From Alcaligenaceae bacterium CGII-47 (GTDB lineage Bacteria; Pseudomonadota; Gammaproteobacteria; Burkholderiales; Burkholderiaceae_B): a stretch of DNA of 64,000 nucleotides. Below the pieces are notes generated by a model. That model was not told the DNA's origin. It searched no databases and worked only from the letters and a program-made list of their open reading frames with translations. The DNA lies in assembly GCA_019166125.1 (NCBI GenBank), contig JAHTBO010000001.1, positions 553,669 to 617,668 of the forward strand, given 5' to 3'. A program made the position numbers and the translations under genes. Positions 1-8,936 of this stretch are shown piece after piece (position 1 is the stretch's first letter; every line of letters starts with the position of its first letter).

Positions 1-610
1 CCGCCTGTGCGATCTGCTGCCATTGCTCGGCACTCGGATCCACGCCTGTCGGGTTATGGCAGCAGGCATGTAGAACGACAATCGTGCCAGCGGGCATGGC
101 CTGCAGTGACGCCAGCATCCCATCAAAATTCAGACCGTGGCTTGTGGCATCGTAATAGGGGTAAGTATTAACCTTGAAACCAGCAGACTCAAACAGCGCC
201 CGGTGGTTGGCCCAGCTCGGGTCGCTGATGGCGACATAGGCGTTAGGGAGCAGTTGGCGAAGAAAATCTGCGCCGATCTTTAATGCCCCCGTGCCACCTA
301 GAGTTTGGACGGTCAGCGACCGATGCTCGGAGATCAGCGGCGAATCCTTACCCAGTAGCAGGGTTTGTGCACCCACGTTATAGCCGGGAATTCCGTCGAT
401 CGGCAAGTAGTTCCGTGGCGCTGCCTGCTCGTAGATCAGGCTCTCGGCCTTACGCACCGCGTGCAGCAGGGGAATTTGGCCCTGATCGTTGCAGTACACG
501 CCTACGCCCAGGTTGACCTTGGTGGTGCGAGTATCCGCCTTGAATTGTTCGTTGAGACCGAGGATGGGGTCGCGCGGGGCGAGTTCGACAGAAGCGAAGA
601 TTGATGGCAT
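1..610 (-). CDS. tyrB: Aromatic amino acid / aspartate aminotransferase, 5' part only
   Basis: PLP-dependent class I aminotransferase that moves the amino group between aromatic (or dicarboxylic) amino acids and 2-oxoglutarate. The gene runs off the left edge; 203 residues are visible of about 400 expected. The start ATG at 610-608 gives MPSIFASVELAPRDPILGLN, the typical N-terminus of the AspC/TyrB family. Visible landmarks are the GGTG cofactor-phosphate loop (105-108), the Trp that stacks on PLP (133) and the NPTG segment (186-189). The PLP lysine lies beyond the window. AspC and TyrB cannot be told apart from this half. It is divergent from uvrB across 138 bp. Confidence 0.85.
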   Translation of the reverse strand, partial: MPSIFASVELAPRDPILGLNEQFKADTRTTKVNLGVGVYCNDQGQIPLLHAVRKAESLIYEQAAPRNYLPIDGIPGYNVGAQTLLLGKDSPLISEHRSLTVQTLGGTGALKIGADFLRQLLPNAYVAISDPSWANHRALFESAGFKVNTYPYYDATSHGLNFDGMLASLQAMPAGTIVVLHACCHNPTGVDPSAEQWQQIAQA

Positions 611-643
611 TTTGAATTGAAAAGGGTAGATAAAAACGGAGCT

Positions 644-672
644 TTGATGCGACAAGCTAACGATGTGATAAT
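644..672 (+). promoter_or_regulatory. Probable sigma70 promoter of uvrB
   Basis: A -35-like TTGATG (644-649) and a -10-like GATAAT (667-672) are separated by 17 bp and lie about 75 bp before the uvrB start, in the divergent spacer between tyrB and uvrB. I see no CTGT-N8-ACAG LexA box near it, so SOS control as in E. coli uvrB is not evident. Confidence 0.45.
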
Positions 673-748
673 AAGGGGTTAACCCGAACCGTGTCTAGTT
701 GATCACGAGTAATATCATAGTCGAGGGTTTATTTTTTGGCAGAGTCTG

Positions 749-2779
749 ATGAGTCTTCCCGTTCCAGGTTTCATTGAATACCCGGATAGTCCGTTTCAAT
801 TATTCCAGCCATATCCTCCCGCTGGCGATCAGCCTGCTGCAATTGATGCCCTGGAACAGGGTATCAATGATGGCTTGATGTGCCAGACCCTGTTGGGTGT
901 CACAGGCTCAGGCAAGACCTTCACCATGGCGAATTTGATTGCTCGCACAGGTCGCCCCGCGATTGTGTTGGCGCCTAACAAGACCCTTGCTGCGCAACTC
1001 TATGCCGAGATGCGTGAGTTTTTTCCGCGCAATGCAGTAGAGTATTTCGTATCGTATTACGATTACTACCAACCCGAGGCCTACGTCCCTTCGCGCGATC
1101 TATTTATTGAGAAGGACTCCTCGATCAACGAACATATCGAGCAGATGCGCTTATCGGCCACCAAAAGCCTGCTCGAGCGGGCTGATACGATCATTGTCGG
1201 CACGGTGTCGTGTATCTACGGTATCGGTAATCCTGGCGACTACCATGCCATGGTGCTGACCTTGCGGACGAATGATCGCATTGCCCGCCAAGAGATCCTG
1301 GCGCGCCTGGTAGCCATGCAGTACGAGCGCAACGATACGGAGTTTGCGCGGGGGGTTTTTCGCGTGCGCGGCGAGATCATCGATGTTTTCCCTGCCGAGC
1401 ACGCAGAGCAGGCCTTGCGCATTACCTTATTTGATGACGAGATCGAGTCTTTGCAGTTATTTGATCCCTTGACGGGCAAGACCGGTCAGATGCTCGTGCG
1501 TTTTACGATTTTCCCAAGCTCGCATTACGTCACGCCGCGCGAGACCGTCTTGCGAGCCATCGAGACAATAAAGATCGAGCTGCGTGAACGTTTGGCTGAG
1601 TTGATCGCCGATGGCAAGCTGGTCGAGGCGCAGCGTCTGGAACAACGTACGCGTTTTGACCTAGAGATGTTGCAGGAATTGGGGTTTTGCAAAGGTATCG
1701 AAAACTATTCGCGCCATCTGTCGGGCGCCGCACCTGGCGATCCGCCACCAACCCTAATTGATTATCTGCCGCGTAATGCCTTGATGTTTATCGACGAGAG
1801 CCACGTCACGATCGGTCAGCTGAGCGGCATGTACAGAGGGGATCGTTCACGTAAGCACACCTTGGTGCAGTTTGGCTTTCGGCTCCCCTCCGCTATGGAT
1901 AACCGGCCTTTGCAATTGGAAGAATTCGAGGTGCGCATGCCACAATGCGTATTTGTATCTGCGACACCGGGCAATTACGAGGCCGAGCATACCGATCAGG
2001 TGGTCGAGCAACTTGTGCGCCCGACAGGCCTGGTCGACCCCGAGGTCGAGGTGCGGCCTGCAAGTACGCAAGTTGATGATTTGCTCGGTGAGGCTAAGTT
2101 GCGCATTGCGTTACACGAGCGGGTGCTGGTCACCACCTTGACCAAGCGTATGGCCGAGGACCTGACCGAGTACCTAGAGGAAAGTGGCCTCAAGGTACGC
2201 TACCTGCACTCCGATATTGACACGGTTGAGCGCGTCGAGATCATTCGAGACCTGCGTCTGGGAGCCTTTGATGTGTTGGTTGGCATTAACCTGCTGCGCG
2301 AGGGCCTGGATATCCCCGAGGTGTCTCTGGTGGCGATCCTGGATGCGGATAAGGAAGGGTTTTTGCGTTCCGAGCGCAGCCTAATTCAAACCATGGGGCG
2401 TGCAGCGCGTAATCTCAATGGTCGTGCAATTCTGTATGCCGACCGGATTACAGATTCGATGCAACGCGCGATGGGTGAGACCGCTCGGCGGCGGGAAAAG
2501 CAGCTCGCATTCAATATCGAGCATGGCATTACTGCACGTAGCGTCAATAAGGCAGTGCGCGATATGATTGATGGCGTGGTCTCGAACGCAGCGACAGCGC
2601 GGCAAGCCGCCGAGGCTGATTTTGACGAGAGCGCTTTGCATGACGAAAAGTCTCTGGCACGCGAGATTCACCGCCTAGAGGAAAAGATGCTGGGTCATGC
2701 GCGTAATCTGGAGTTCGAGCAGGCGGCAGCGACTCGGGACACCTTGCGAGCGCTTAAAGACCGTGCCTTGTTCTCTTGA
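749..2779 (+). CDS. uvrB: Excinuclease ABC subunit B
   Basis: UvrB, the damage-verifying helicase-like subunit of nucleotide excision repair; it is loaded by UvrA and recruits UvrC for incision. The 676-residue length is normal for the family. Walker A GVTGSGKT lies at 50-57. The beta-hairpin that clamps one DNA strand is seen at [10 protein letters not shown] (103-112), and the Walker B box is DESH (349-352). Helicase motifs V and VI follow in the C-terminal half, and the last 40 residues form the UVR coiled coil that contacts UvrC. All key residues are intact. It is followed by 225 bp without a clear gene before the phosphatase. Confidence 0.98.
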   Translation: MSLPVPGFIEYPDSPFQLFQPYPPAGDQPAAIDALEQGINDGLMCQTLLGVTGSGKTFTMANLIARTGRPAIVLAPNKTLAAQLYAEMREFFPRNAVEYFVSYYDYYQPEAYVPSRDLFIEKDSSINEHIEQMRLSATKSLLERADTIIVGTVSCIYGIGNPGDYHAMVLTLRTNDRIARQEILARLVAMQYERNDTEFARGVFRVRGEIIDVFPAEHAEQALRITLFDDEIESLQLFDPLTGKTGQMLVRFTIFPSSHYVTPRETVLRAIETIKIELRERLAELIADGKLVEAQRLEQRTRFDLEMLQELGFCKGIENYSRHLSGAAPGDPPPTLIDYLPRNALMFIDESHVTIGQLSGMYRGDRSRKHTLVQFGFRLPSAMDNRPLQLEEFEVRMPQCVFVSATPGNYEAEHTDQVVEQLVRPTGLVDPEVEVRPASTQVDDLLGEAKLRIALHERVLVTTLTKRMAEDLTEYLEESGLKVRYLHSDIDTVERVEIIRDLRLGAFDVLVGINLLREGLDIPEVSLVAILDADKEGFLRSERSLIQTMGRAARNLNGRAILYADRITDSMQRAMGETARRREKQLAFNIEHGITARSVNKAVRDMIDGVVSNAATARQAAEADFDESALHDEKSLAREIHRLEEKMLGHARNLEFEQAAATRDTLRALKDRALFS

Positions 2780-3004
2780 TGCGAATTTATATGACAATTG
2801 TGTTGGATAGGTGTTGTAAAAAATCTACAGGTCGATATCAGCCGTTGGATGCCAATCAGCTCGCCGATTGCGCGCAAAATGGTGCTTTGCAACAAATAGT
2901 GCTTTAAGGCTTAGGGCCTTGTATCAGTAAAACCTTATTATTCAAGCTGGCATGTACGAAAATACTTGCCTAATTGGGGGTTTTCCCTCACACTTCAAAC
3001 TATT

Positions 3005-3493
3005 ATGAATAAGGTACTTTTCGTTTGTACAGGCAATATTTGCCGATCCCCAACCGCACTGGGCGTCTTTCAGCATATGATTGACGATGCAGGTCTTGGG
3101 GATGTTGTCGGTGTCGATGCCGCAGGGACGCATGCGTTCCACGTTGGCGAGTCACCCGACCCTCGAGCTCAGGCCGCTGCCCAAAAGCGCGGCTATGATC
3201 TGTCGCGTTATGTCGCACGGCAGATCGTAGCCGAGGACTTCCGTGAGTTCGATCTGATTCTGGCGATGGATTGGGAAAACCTCTCTGCCTTGCAGCAGCA
3301 ATGCCCCAAGGTTTATCAACATAAGCTGATGCTCCTGATGCGTTTCTCGAACGAGTTCGAAGAGGCAACGGTGCCTGATCCCTATTACGGTGGACCAGAG
3401 GGCTTTGCCAAGGTGCTTGACTATATCGAGGACGCTAGCCAAGGCGTATTTGAATTGGTTCGTAAGCGCGTCACGCAATATCAGGCGGCCTGA
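3005..3493 (+). CDS. Low-molecular-weight protein-tyrosine phosphatase
   Basis: Cytoplasmic LMW phosphotyrosine phosphatase, 162 residues. The P-loop CTGNICRS (8-15) matches CX5R(S/T), with C8 as nucleophile and R14 binding phosphate. The general acid is D125 in VPDPYYGG. The frame stays open upstream to 2966, but the family begins at MNKVLFVCTG, so the ATG at 3005 is chosen. It stands alone between uvrB and the isc operon and ends at a strong terminator. There is no Wzc-type kinase or capsule gene nearby, so it belongs to the stand-alone housekeeping group and its substrate is unknown. Confidence 0.93.
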   Translation: MNKVLFVCTGNICRSPTALGVFQHMIDDAGLGDVVGVDAAGTHAFHVGESPDPRAQAAAQKRGYDLSRYVARQIVAEDFREFDLILAMDWENLSALQQQCPKVYQHKLMLLMRFSNEFEEATVPDPYYGGPEGFAKVLDYIEDASQGVFELVRKRVTQYQAA

Positions 3494-3517
3494 CAAGGCA
3501 TTTTCATCTCAATTTAG

Positions 3518-3540
3518 AACGCCCCACAAGGGGCGTTTTC
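3518..3540 (+). terminator. Rho-independent terminator after the phosphatase gene
   Basis: AACGCCCC (3518-3525), loop ACAA, GGGGCGTT (3530-3537), followed by TTTTC when the last stem bases are counted. The 8-bp stem is perfect and sits 24 bp after the phosphatase stop codon. Confidence 0.85.
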
Positions 3541-3615
3541 CATTGGGATTTGATATAAGTCAATTTTGAGAACCATTAGTCAGAGCGCTTTAGGCCAATA
3601 AACGGATCGTCTTGC

Positions 3616-3641
3616 TATACTTGACTTAATTGGTCGGGTAT
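3616..3641 (+). promoter_or_regulatory. Type 1 IscR operator overlapping the isc promoter -10
   Basis: The 25 bases at 3617-3641 follow the Type 1 IscR consensus (ATA-SYYGACT-...-GTCRRSTAT) almost throughout: the left arm is ATACTTGACT and the right arm GGTCGGGTAT. A -10-like TATACT (3616-3621) overlaps its left edge. IscR carrying a [2Fe-2S] cluster would therefore cover the promoter and repress it. It sits 46 bp before iscR, so feedback control of iscRSUA by cluster status is expected. Confidence 0.85.
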
Positions 3642-3686
3642 ACAGAGCTGACCAATACCTAATCAAACTCTGGCAAGGAAATCACC

Positions 3687-4214
3687 ATGCGTTTAACGAC
3701 TAAAGGGCGTTTTGCAGTTACCGCCATGATCGACTTGGCGTTGCGCCAACATAGTGGCCCGGTGACGCTGTCTGCGATCAGCGGGCGGCAGAATATTTCA
3801 CTCTCGTATCTTGAGCAATTATTTGGCAAGTTACGGCGCCATGAACTGGTCGAGAGCGTGCGCGGCCCGGGTGGCGGGTACACTCTAGCGCGTTCGGCGC
3901 GTCATATGACGGTTGCTGATGTGATTTTTGCCGTAGATGAACCCTTGGATGCGACCAGTTGTGGCGGCAAGGAAGATTGTAACGTCGGTCGTAATGGCAG
4001 TGCGGGCAAATGCATGACGCATGACCTGTGGGCGACACTTAGTCATAAAATGGTAGAGTATCTGGATTCGGTGTCACTGCAGGATTTGGTTGATCAACAG
4101 CGCATGCGCCAACTGCATGAATCCACGCAGGCTCGTATGACCATCCCGATCGTACCGGTGTCCACTAAGGATGGCGCACAGGCGGCAGAGCAATACGAGC
4201 CAGCCTCAGTATGA
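3687..4214 (+). CDS. iscR: Rrf2-family iron-sulfur cluster regulator IscR
   Basis: [2Fe-2S]-dependent transcription factor that represses the isc operon when clusters are plentiful. It has a winged helix-turn-helix in the first 70 residues (MRLTTKGRFAVTAMIDLA, then the wing GPGGGYTLAR) and a cluster loop. Cluster ligands are C92, C98, C109 and H112. In E. coli the corresponding positions are 92, 98, 104 and 107, so the loop between the second and third cysteines carries five extra residues. An AAGGA ribosome site precedes the ATG. It is the first gene of the isc operon and has its own operator directly upstream. The C-terminal tail after residue 135 is poorly conserved, as usual. Confidence 0.95.
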   Translation: MRLTTKGRFAVTAMIDLALRQHSGPVTLSAISGRQNISLSYLEQLFGKLRRHELVESVRGPGGGYTLARSARHMTVADVIFAVDEPLDATSCGGKEDCNVGRNGSAGKCMTHDLWATLSHKMVEYLDSVSLQDLVDQQRMRQLHESTQARMTIPIVPVSTKDGAQAAEQYEPASV

Positions 4215-4229
4215 ATTGGAGTTTTTTTG

Positions 4230-5441
4230 ATGGATCAGTCCCCCGTTTACCTGGATTATTCCGCCACGACACCTGTCGATGAGCGCGTACTTCAGGCAAT
4301 GATTCCCTGGCTGACTGAGCGCTTTGGCAATGCGGCCTCGCGCAGCCATGCTTATGGGTGGGATGCCGAAGATGCGGTCGAACGCGCACGCGCGCAGGTC
4401 GCAGCTTTGGTGGGTGCCGAGACGCGTGAAATTATCTGGACCTCGGGTGCGACCGAGGCAAATAATCTGGCGATCAAGGGGGTTGCTCAGTTTCATCGTG
4501 ATCGTGGCCGCCATATTGTGACGGTGCGAACTGAGCATAAGGCGGTATTGGACACCTGCCAGGAATTAGAGCGCGAGGGCTTCGAGGTGAGCTATCTTGA
4601 CGTGCAAGAAGACGGCTTGCTTGATCCAGAGGTATTCCGGTCGGCCTTGCGTCCGGATACCATCCTCGCCTCAGTCATGCTGGTCAATAATGAGATCGGT
4701 GTGGTGCAGGATATCGCTGCATTGGCGGCAATATGCCATGAGCACGGGGTGGTATTTCATTCTGATGCGGCGCAGGCGACGGGCAAGGTCGTTATTGATG
4801 TGGCTGCGATGGATGTCGATCTGATGTCGTTTTCAGCCCATAAGACCTATGGCCCCAAGGGGGTGGGGGCTTTGTATGTCCGACGTAAGCCTCGTATTCG
4901 ACTGAACGCCCAAATGCATGGGGGCGGACATGAACGTGGCTTGCGTTCAGGCACCTTGCCAACGCATCAGATCGTGGGTATGGGCGAAGCCTATGAGCTG
5001 GCAGGGCAGCTTATGGCGACGGAAATCGCGCGTGTACACGGTCTGCGTGATCGTCTATGGAAAGGTTTACAGACGATCCCTGATCTGTATCTCAATGGTA
5101 CGCTCACGCAGCGTATCGCGCATAATTTGAATGTTAGCGTCGCCTATATCGAAGGTGAAGCCTTACTCATGTCTGTACCAGAGCTGGCGGTATCAAGTGG
5201 GTCGGCATGCACCTCGGCAAGCCTGGAACCCTCTTATGTACTGCGCGCTCTGGGGCGTAGCGACGAGTTAGCCCACAGTTCCCTACGTTTGACCATAGGC
5301 CGCTACACAAGTGAGGCGGATATTGATTTTGCGATTACACTTTTAAACCGTCAGATCGCGCGCCTGCGTGAGATTTCTCCGCTGTGGGAGATGCATGAGC
5401 AGGGCGTCGATGTCGGTGCGATGCAGTGGGCTACTTTGTAG
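4230..5441 (+). CDS. iscS: Cysteine desulfurase IscS
   Basis: PLP enzyme that takes sulfur from L-cysteine as a persulfide and hands it to IscU, and also to tRNA thiolation. It has 403 residues. The PLP lysine is K205 in [10 protein letters not shown], and the mobile-loop cysteine is C327 in [17 protein letters not shown], both one residue off E. coli numbering. The frame is open from a TTG at 4227, but the ATG at 4230 behind TTGGAG gives the family N-terminus. It lies 15 bp after iscR in the same operon. The sequence is fully conserved, in contrast with its partner iscU. Confidence 0.97.
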   Translation: MDQSPVYLDYSATTPVDERVLQAMIPWLTERFGNAASRSHAYGWDAEDAVERARAQVAALVGAETREIIWTSGATEANNLAIKGVAQFHRDRGRHIVTVRTEHKAVLDTCQELEREGFEVSYLDVQEDGLLDPEVFRSALRPDTILASVMLVNNEIGVVQDIAALAAICHEHGVVFHSDAAQATGKVVIDVAAMDVDLMSFSAHKTYGPKGVGALYVRRKPRIRLNAQMHGGGHERGLRSGTLPTHQIVGMGEAYELAGQLMATEIARVHGLRDRLWKGLQTIPDLYLNGTLTQRIAHNLNVSVAYIEGEALLMSVPELAVSSGSACTSASLEPSYVLRALGRSDELAHSSLRLTIGRYTSEADIDFAITLLNRQIARLREISPLWEMHEQGVDVGAMQWATL

Positions 5442-5451
5442 AGGGCGCGCC

Positions 5452-5835
5452 ATGCTGTATAGTAAAAAGGTACTCGACCACTACGAGAACCCGCGAAATG
5501 TCGGGTCGTTCGACCCACTGGATGCATCCGTTGGCACAGCGTTGGTTGGCTCGCCTGCATTGGGTGAGGTGATGAAGCTACAGATTCGTATCGATGCCTC
5601 AGGCACGATACATGAAGCTTGTTTTCGAACTTTCGGTTGTGGTTCGGCTATTGCGGCGAGTTCGCTCGCTACGGTTTGGCTACAGGGCAAGTCACTTGAC
5701 GATGCTCTGGCCATCAGTAATCTGGATATTACGCAGGAGCTAGAGCTCCCGCCCCTAAAAGCGCATTGCGCCATGCTGGCAGAGGATGCCATCCGGGCAG
5801 CAGTGCGTAATTATCAGCATAAGCATCAGAGGTAA
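5452..5835 (+). CDS. iscU: Iron-sulfur scaffold IscU lacking the first ligand cysteine
   Basis: IscU is the scaffold on which IscS sulfur and iron are assembled into [2Fe-2S] and [4Fe-4S] clusters. This 127-residue protein aligns with E. coli IscU without gaps over the conserved core (YENPRNVGSFD, YGCGSA-like FGCGSA, LPPLKAHC). The cluster ligands should be C37, C63 and C106. C63 and C106 are present, with K103 and H105 before the latter, but position 37 is Leu (codon TTG) and D39 is Glu, giving PALGEV instead of PACGDV. The start is the ATG at 5452, 10 bp after iscS. In the known family C37 is needed for cluster assembly, so this copy may be impaired, work with another ligand, or be backed up elsewhere. 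The reading frame is otherwise clean. Confidence 0.93.
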   Translation: MLYSKKVLDHYENPRNVGSFDPLDASVGTALVGSPALGEVMKLQIRIDASGTIHEACFRTFGCGSAIAASSLATVWLQGKSLDDALAISNLDITQELELPPLKAHCAMLAEDAIRAAVRNYQHKHQR

Positions 5836-5838
5836 ATT

Positions 5839-6162
5839 ATGGGAATTGTTCTCACTCAACAAGCCGCCGATCATATCAATCGTCACCTTGAAAAGCGTGG
5901 CAAAGGTCTGGGCCTGCGCCTGGGGGTGCGCCCAGCTGGATGTTCAGGCATGTCTTATCAGCTTGAGTACGTCGATGAGCAGGGTGCCGATGATCAGGTT
6001 TTCGAGCAGTTCGGCGTACGTGTTTATATTGACCCCCAGAGCCTGCCTTATCTGCAAGGTACCCAGCTCGACTATGCGCGCGAAGGCCTGAACGAAGGAT
6101 TCAAGTTCTCGAACCCCAATGAAAAGGCCTCCTGCGGTTGCGGTGAATCATTTACCGTCTGA
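5839..6162 (+). CDS. iscA: Iron-sulfur assembly protein IscA
   Basis: A-type carrier that accepts or delivers iron or Fe-S clusters, 107 residues, the same length as E. coli IscA. All three cysteines are present: C35 in PAGCSGM, and C99 and C101 in SCGCGESF. It starts 3 bp after the iscU stop and is the last isc gene here. The usual hscB, hscA and fdx do not follow. Instead, lysS converges on it 20 bp downstream with no clear terminator between. Confidence 0.96.
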   Translation: MGIVLTQQAADHINRHLEKRGKGLGLRLGVRPAGCSGMSYQLEYVDEQGADDQVFEQFGVRVYIDPQSLPYLQGTQLDYAREGLNEGFKFSNPNEKASCGCGESFTV

Positions 6163-6182
6163 TTGGGCACGACAGTGCGGCG

Positions 6183-7703
6183 TTAGTCCTCGCGGCGTAG
6201 ATGAGGAAACAAAATAACGTCCCGGATATTTGGGCTGTCAGTGAGCATCATGACCAGACGGTCGATGCCGATGCCGCATCCCCCAGTAGGGGGCATACCG
6301 TATTCCAGCGCGCGTACGTAGTCGGCGTCGTAGTACATCGCCTCTTCGTCGCCCGCATCCTTGGCGGCCACCTGTGCCAGGAAGCGCGCCGCCTGATCCT
6401 CAGGGTCATTCAGTTCCGAGAATCCATTAGCAATTTCACGACCGCAAGCGAATAGCTCAAAGCGCTCGGTCACCCCCTCGTGCGTGTCTGATGCGCGTGC
6501 CAGCGGCGAGACTTCGATAGGGTAATCGATGATGAAGGTCGGATGCCAGAGCAGCGATTCAGTGGTTTCTTCGAAAAGTGCGAGTTGGAGTGCGCCCAGC
6601 CCTGCATGCGCGAGCACGGGGCCCTTGATGTCTGCACCCAGACGCGCCAGCTCAGTGCGTAGGAATGTGTCATCGTCGAGCTGTGCGGGCTGGTAGGTGG
6701 GGGCATATTTGAGGATGGCCTCGGTAATTGTCAGACGATCAAAGGCCCGTCCCAGATCCAGGGGCTGGTCTTGGTAAGTCAACAGCGTAGCGCCGCATAC
6801 CTGGCTTGCAGTCTCACGGATCAACGCTTCCGTATAGTCCATCAGCCAGCGATAGTCGGTATAAGCCGCATAGAACTCCATCATGGTGAACTCGGGATTA
6901 TGCCGTGGACTGACCCCTTCGTTACGAAAGTTGCGATTGACTTCGAATACCCGCTCGAACCCGCCAACAATCAGGCGCTTGAGGTAGAGTTCGGGTGCAA
7001 TACGCAGGTACATATCCATGTCCAGCGCATTGTGGTGCGTGGTAAAAGGTTTGGCAGCAGCCCCACCTGGAATCGGGTGCAGCATGGGGGTTTCGACTTC
7101 GAGGAAATCCGCATCGAGCATGATCTGGCGCATCGCGCTGATGATCTGGCTGCGTGCAATAAAAGTCTGACGGGTCTGGCTCGTCATAATCAGATCAACG
7201 TAGCGCTGTCGATAGCGCAACTCTTGGTCGGCCACGCCGTGGAACTTGTCAGGCAAAGGACGCAGCGATTTCGAGAGTAGGCGCAGTGTTTGGGCGTGGA
7301 TCGAGAGCTCGCCCTTTTTGGTCTTGAATACCTGGCCTTCGACGCCTACGATATCGCCAATATCCCAGGTCTTGAAGGCGCTATAGCAATCCTCGCCCAA
7401 GGTGCCGCGATCCAGATAGATCTGAATGCGTCCTGTGCCGTCCTGGATGGTGGCAAAGCTCGCCTTGCCCATCACACGCTTGAGCATCATGCGCCCGGCG
7501 ATACGGGCTGATTTGCCCAGTGTCTGGAGGCTTTCTGTATCCTGCTCGTCATGCGCCTGGTGCAAGGTGGCAGCGTGGCTATCTGGACGAAAGTCGTTGG
7601 GGTAGGCCACGCCTGCGGCGCGTAGCACGCCCAGCTTGGCCCGGCGTTCTGCGATCAGGCGGTTTTCGTCAATAGCGGGGGTATCGGTTTGCATAAAGCT
7701 CAT
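6183..7703 (-). CDS. lysS: Lysyl-tRNA synthetase, class II
   Basis: Charges tRNA-Lys in the cytoplasm. It has 506 residues, typical for bacterial class II LysRS. The N-terminal OB fold (about 60-170) binds the anticodon. Class II motif 2 is seen around [20 protein letters not shown] and motif 3 near [14 protein letters not shown] close to the C-terminus. It starts 10 bp after the prfB stop, so the two form the prfB-lysS operon also known from E. coli. A second in-frame Met three codons in could be the start. Confidence 0.97.
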   Translation of the reverse strand: MSFMQTDTPAIDENRLIAERRAKLGVLRAAGVAYPNDFRPDSHAATLHQAHDEQDTESLQTLGKSARIAGRMMLKRVMGKASFATIQDGTGRIQIYLDRGTLGEDCYSAFKTWDIGDIVGVEGQVFKTKKGELSIHAQTLRLLSKSLRPLPDKFHGVADQELRYRQRYVDLIMTSQTRQTFIARSQIISAMRQIMLDADFLEVETPMLHPIPGGAAAKPFTTHHNALDMDMYLRIAPELYLKRLIVGGFERVFEVNRNFRNEGVSPRHNPEFTMMEFYAAYTDYRWLMDYTEALIRETASQVCGATLLTYQDQPLDLGRAFDRLTITEAILKYAPTYQPAQLDDDTFLRTELARLGADIKGPVLAHAGLGALQLALFEETTESLLWHPTFIIDYPIEVSPLARASDTHEGVTERFELFACGREIANGFSELNDPEDQAARFLAQVAAKDAGDEEAMYYDADYVRALEYGMPPTGGCGIGIDRLVMMLTDSPNIRDVILFPHLRRED

Positions 7704-7713
7704 GTCTCTAAAA

Positions 7714-8818
7714 TCAGATGCCTTGCTTGAGGCTGGCGGTGATGAATTGGTCTAAATCGCCATCGAGCACCTTTTGGGTGTTGGAGGTCTCGACGTTGGT
7801 GCGTAGATCCTTGATGCGGCTCTGGTCAAGGACGTACGAGCGGATCTGATGACCCCAGCCTACGTCACTTTTGGTGTCTTCGAGTTTTTGTTGCTCAGCC
7901 ATCCGATTACGCATCTCTAGTTCGTAGAGGCGTGATTTGAGCATCTGCATCGCCTCAGCCCGGTTGCGGTGCTGCGAACGGTCGTTCTGGCACTGCACAA
8001 CAATGCCTGTCGGTTCATGCGTAATGCGCACAGCCGAGTCGGTCTTGTTGATGTGCTGGCCACCGGCACCGCTCGCGCGGTAGGTGTCGATACGTAGGTC
8101 GGCGGGGTTGATGTCTACCTCAAAAGAGTCATCGATCTCGGGGTAGACGAATACGCTGGCGAATGAGGTGTGGCGCCCGTTTGATGAGTCAAACGGGCTC
8201 TTGCGTACCAGGCGGTGAACGCCGGTCTCGGTGCGCAGCAGGCCATAGGCGTACTCGCCCTCGATCTTGATGGTGGCTGATTTGATGCCGGCGACATCAC
8301 CGTCCGAGGATTCGAGGATCACCGCCTTGAAATCCTTATGTTCGCTATAGCGCAGGTACTGGCGCAATAACATGGACGCCCAATCTTGAGCCTCAGTGCC
8401 GCCCGCACCCGCTTGGATATCCATAAAGCAGTTCAGTGGATCGGCCGGGTTGGAGAACATTCGGCGGAACTCCAACGCTTCGAGCTGCGCACCAATGACT
8501 TCGCAGTCGTGCTCGATGGCGGCGAGTGTTGCATCGTCATTATCGGCGTGAGCAAGTTCAAATAATTCGCTGGCGTCCTTCAGGCCGGTGTCGATCTTGG
8601 TCAGTGTGTGGACGACTGTTTCGAGGGATTTCTTTTCGCGACCGAGCTCTTGTGCATACTGCGGATTATTCCAGATATCGGGGCTCTCCATCTCGGCATT
8701 GACGACGTGCAGGCGCTCGGACTTGGCGTCGTAGTCAAAGATACCTCCGTAGGGAGGCCTGGCGCTCGATGTAGTCCTCGAGGTGGGCGCTAATTTGATT
8801 CTGGCGTTCGGCTTCCAT
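7714..8818 (-). CDS. prfB: Peptide chain release factor 2, with +1 programmed frameshift
   Basis: RF2 ends translation at UGA and UAA. The gene is in two frames. A 27-codon leader starts at ATG 8818 ([10 protein letters not shown]...) and ends at CTT (8740-8738) followed by in-frame TGA (8737-8735). Skipping one base continues as GAC and reads 340 more residues to the stop at 7714, giving 367 aa in all (E. coli RF2 is 365). The stop-codon recognition tripeptide SPF lies at 207-209 and the catalytic GGQ at 252-254. A start at the internal Met at 8691 would remove the first 42 residues and is not the real one. It is followed by lysS. Confidence 0.96.
8734..8749 (-). promoter_or_regulatory. prfB autoregulatory frameshift signal
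   Basis: Read on the minus strand this is CGG AGG TAT CTT TGA C. A Shine-Dalgarno-like CGGAGG sits three bases before the slippery CTT-TGA, exactly the arrangement of the E. coli site. Low RF2 lets the ribosome pause at UGA and slip +1; ample RF2 terminates there. This is established for the family, and the site is seen here directly. Confidence 0.95.
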
Positions 8819-8860
8819 GTTTGATCCTGTCTAATTTGTGGCGGCCCGGCGTGCCGAGCA

Positions 8861-8889
8861 TTTATATCGCGAGTAATCTGCTATTTTAA
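8861..8889 (-). promoter_or_regulatory. Probable promoter of prfB-lysS
   Basis: On the minus strand TTAAAA (8889-8884), a 17-bp spacer and TATAAA (8866-8861) lie about 43 bp before the prfB start, in the 118-bp spacer divergent from the TDT transporter gene. The -35 box matches only 4 of 6. Confidence 0.4.
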
Positions 8890-8936
8890 CCCGTGTGCGC
8901 ACCGAGTCTGTGGCGAGTGAAATGGAGGAAAGTCGG

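Noticed and set aside
283..604. Two short plus-strand open frames at the left edge
   Set aside because: They lie antisense to the aromatic aminotransferase, whose conserved protein sequence explains the region.
600..748. LexA (SOS) box upstream of uvrB
   Set aside because: No CTGT-N8-ACAG palindrome could be found in the divergent spacer.
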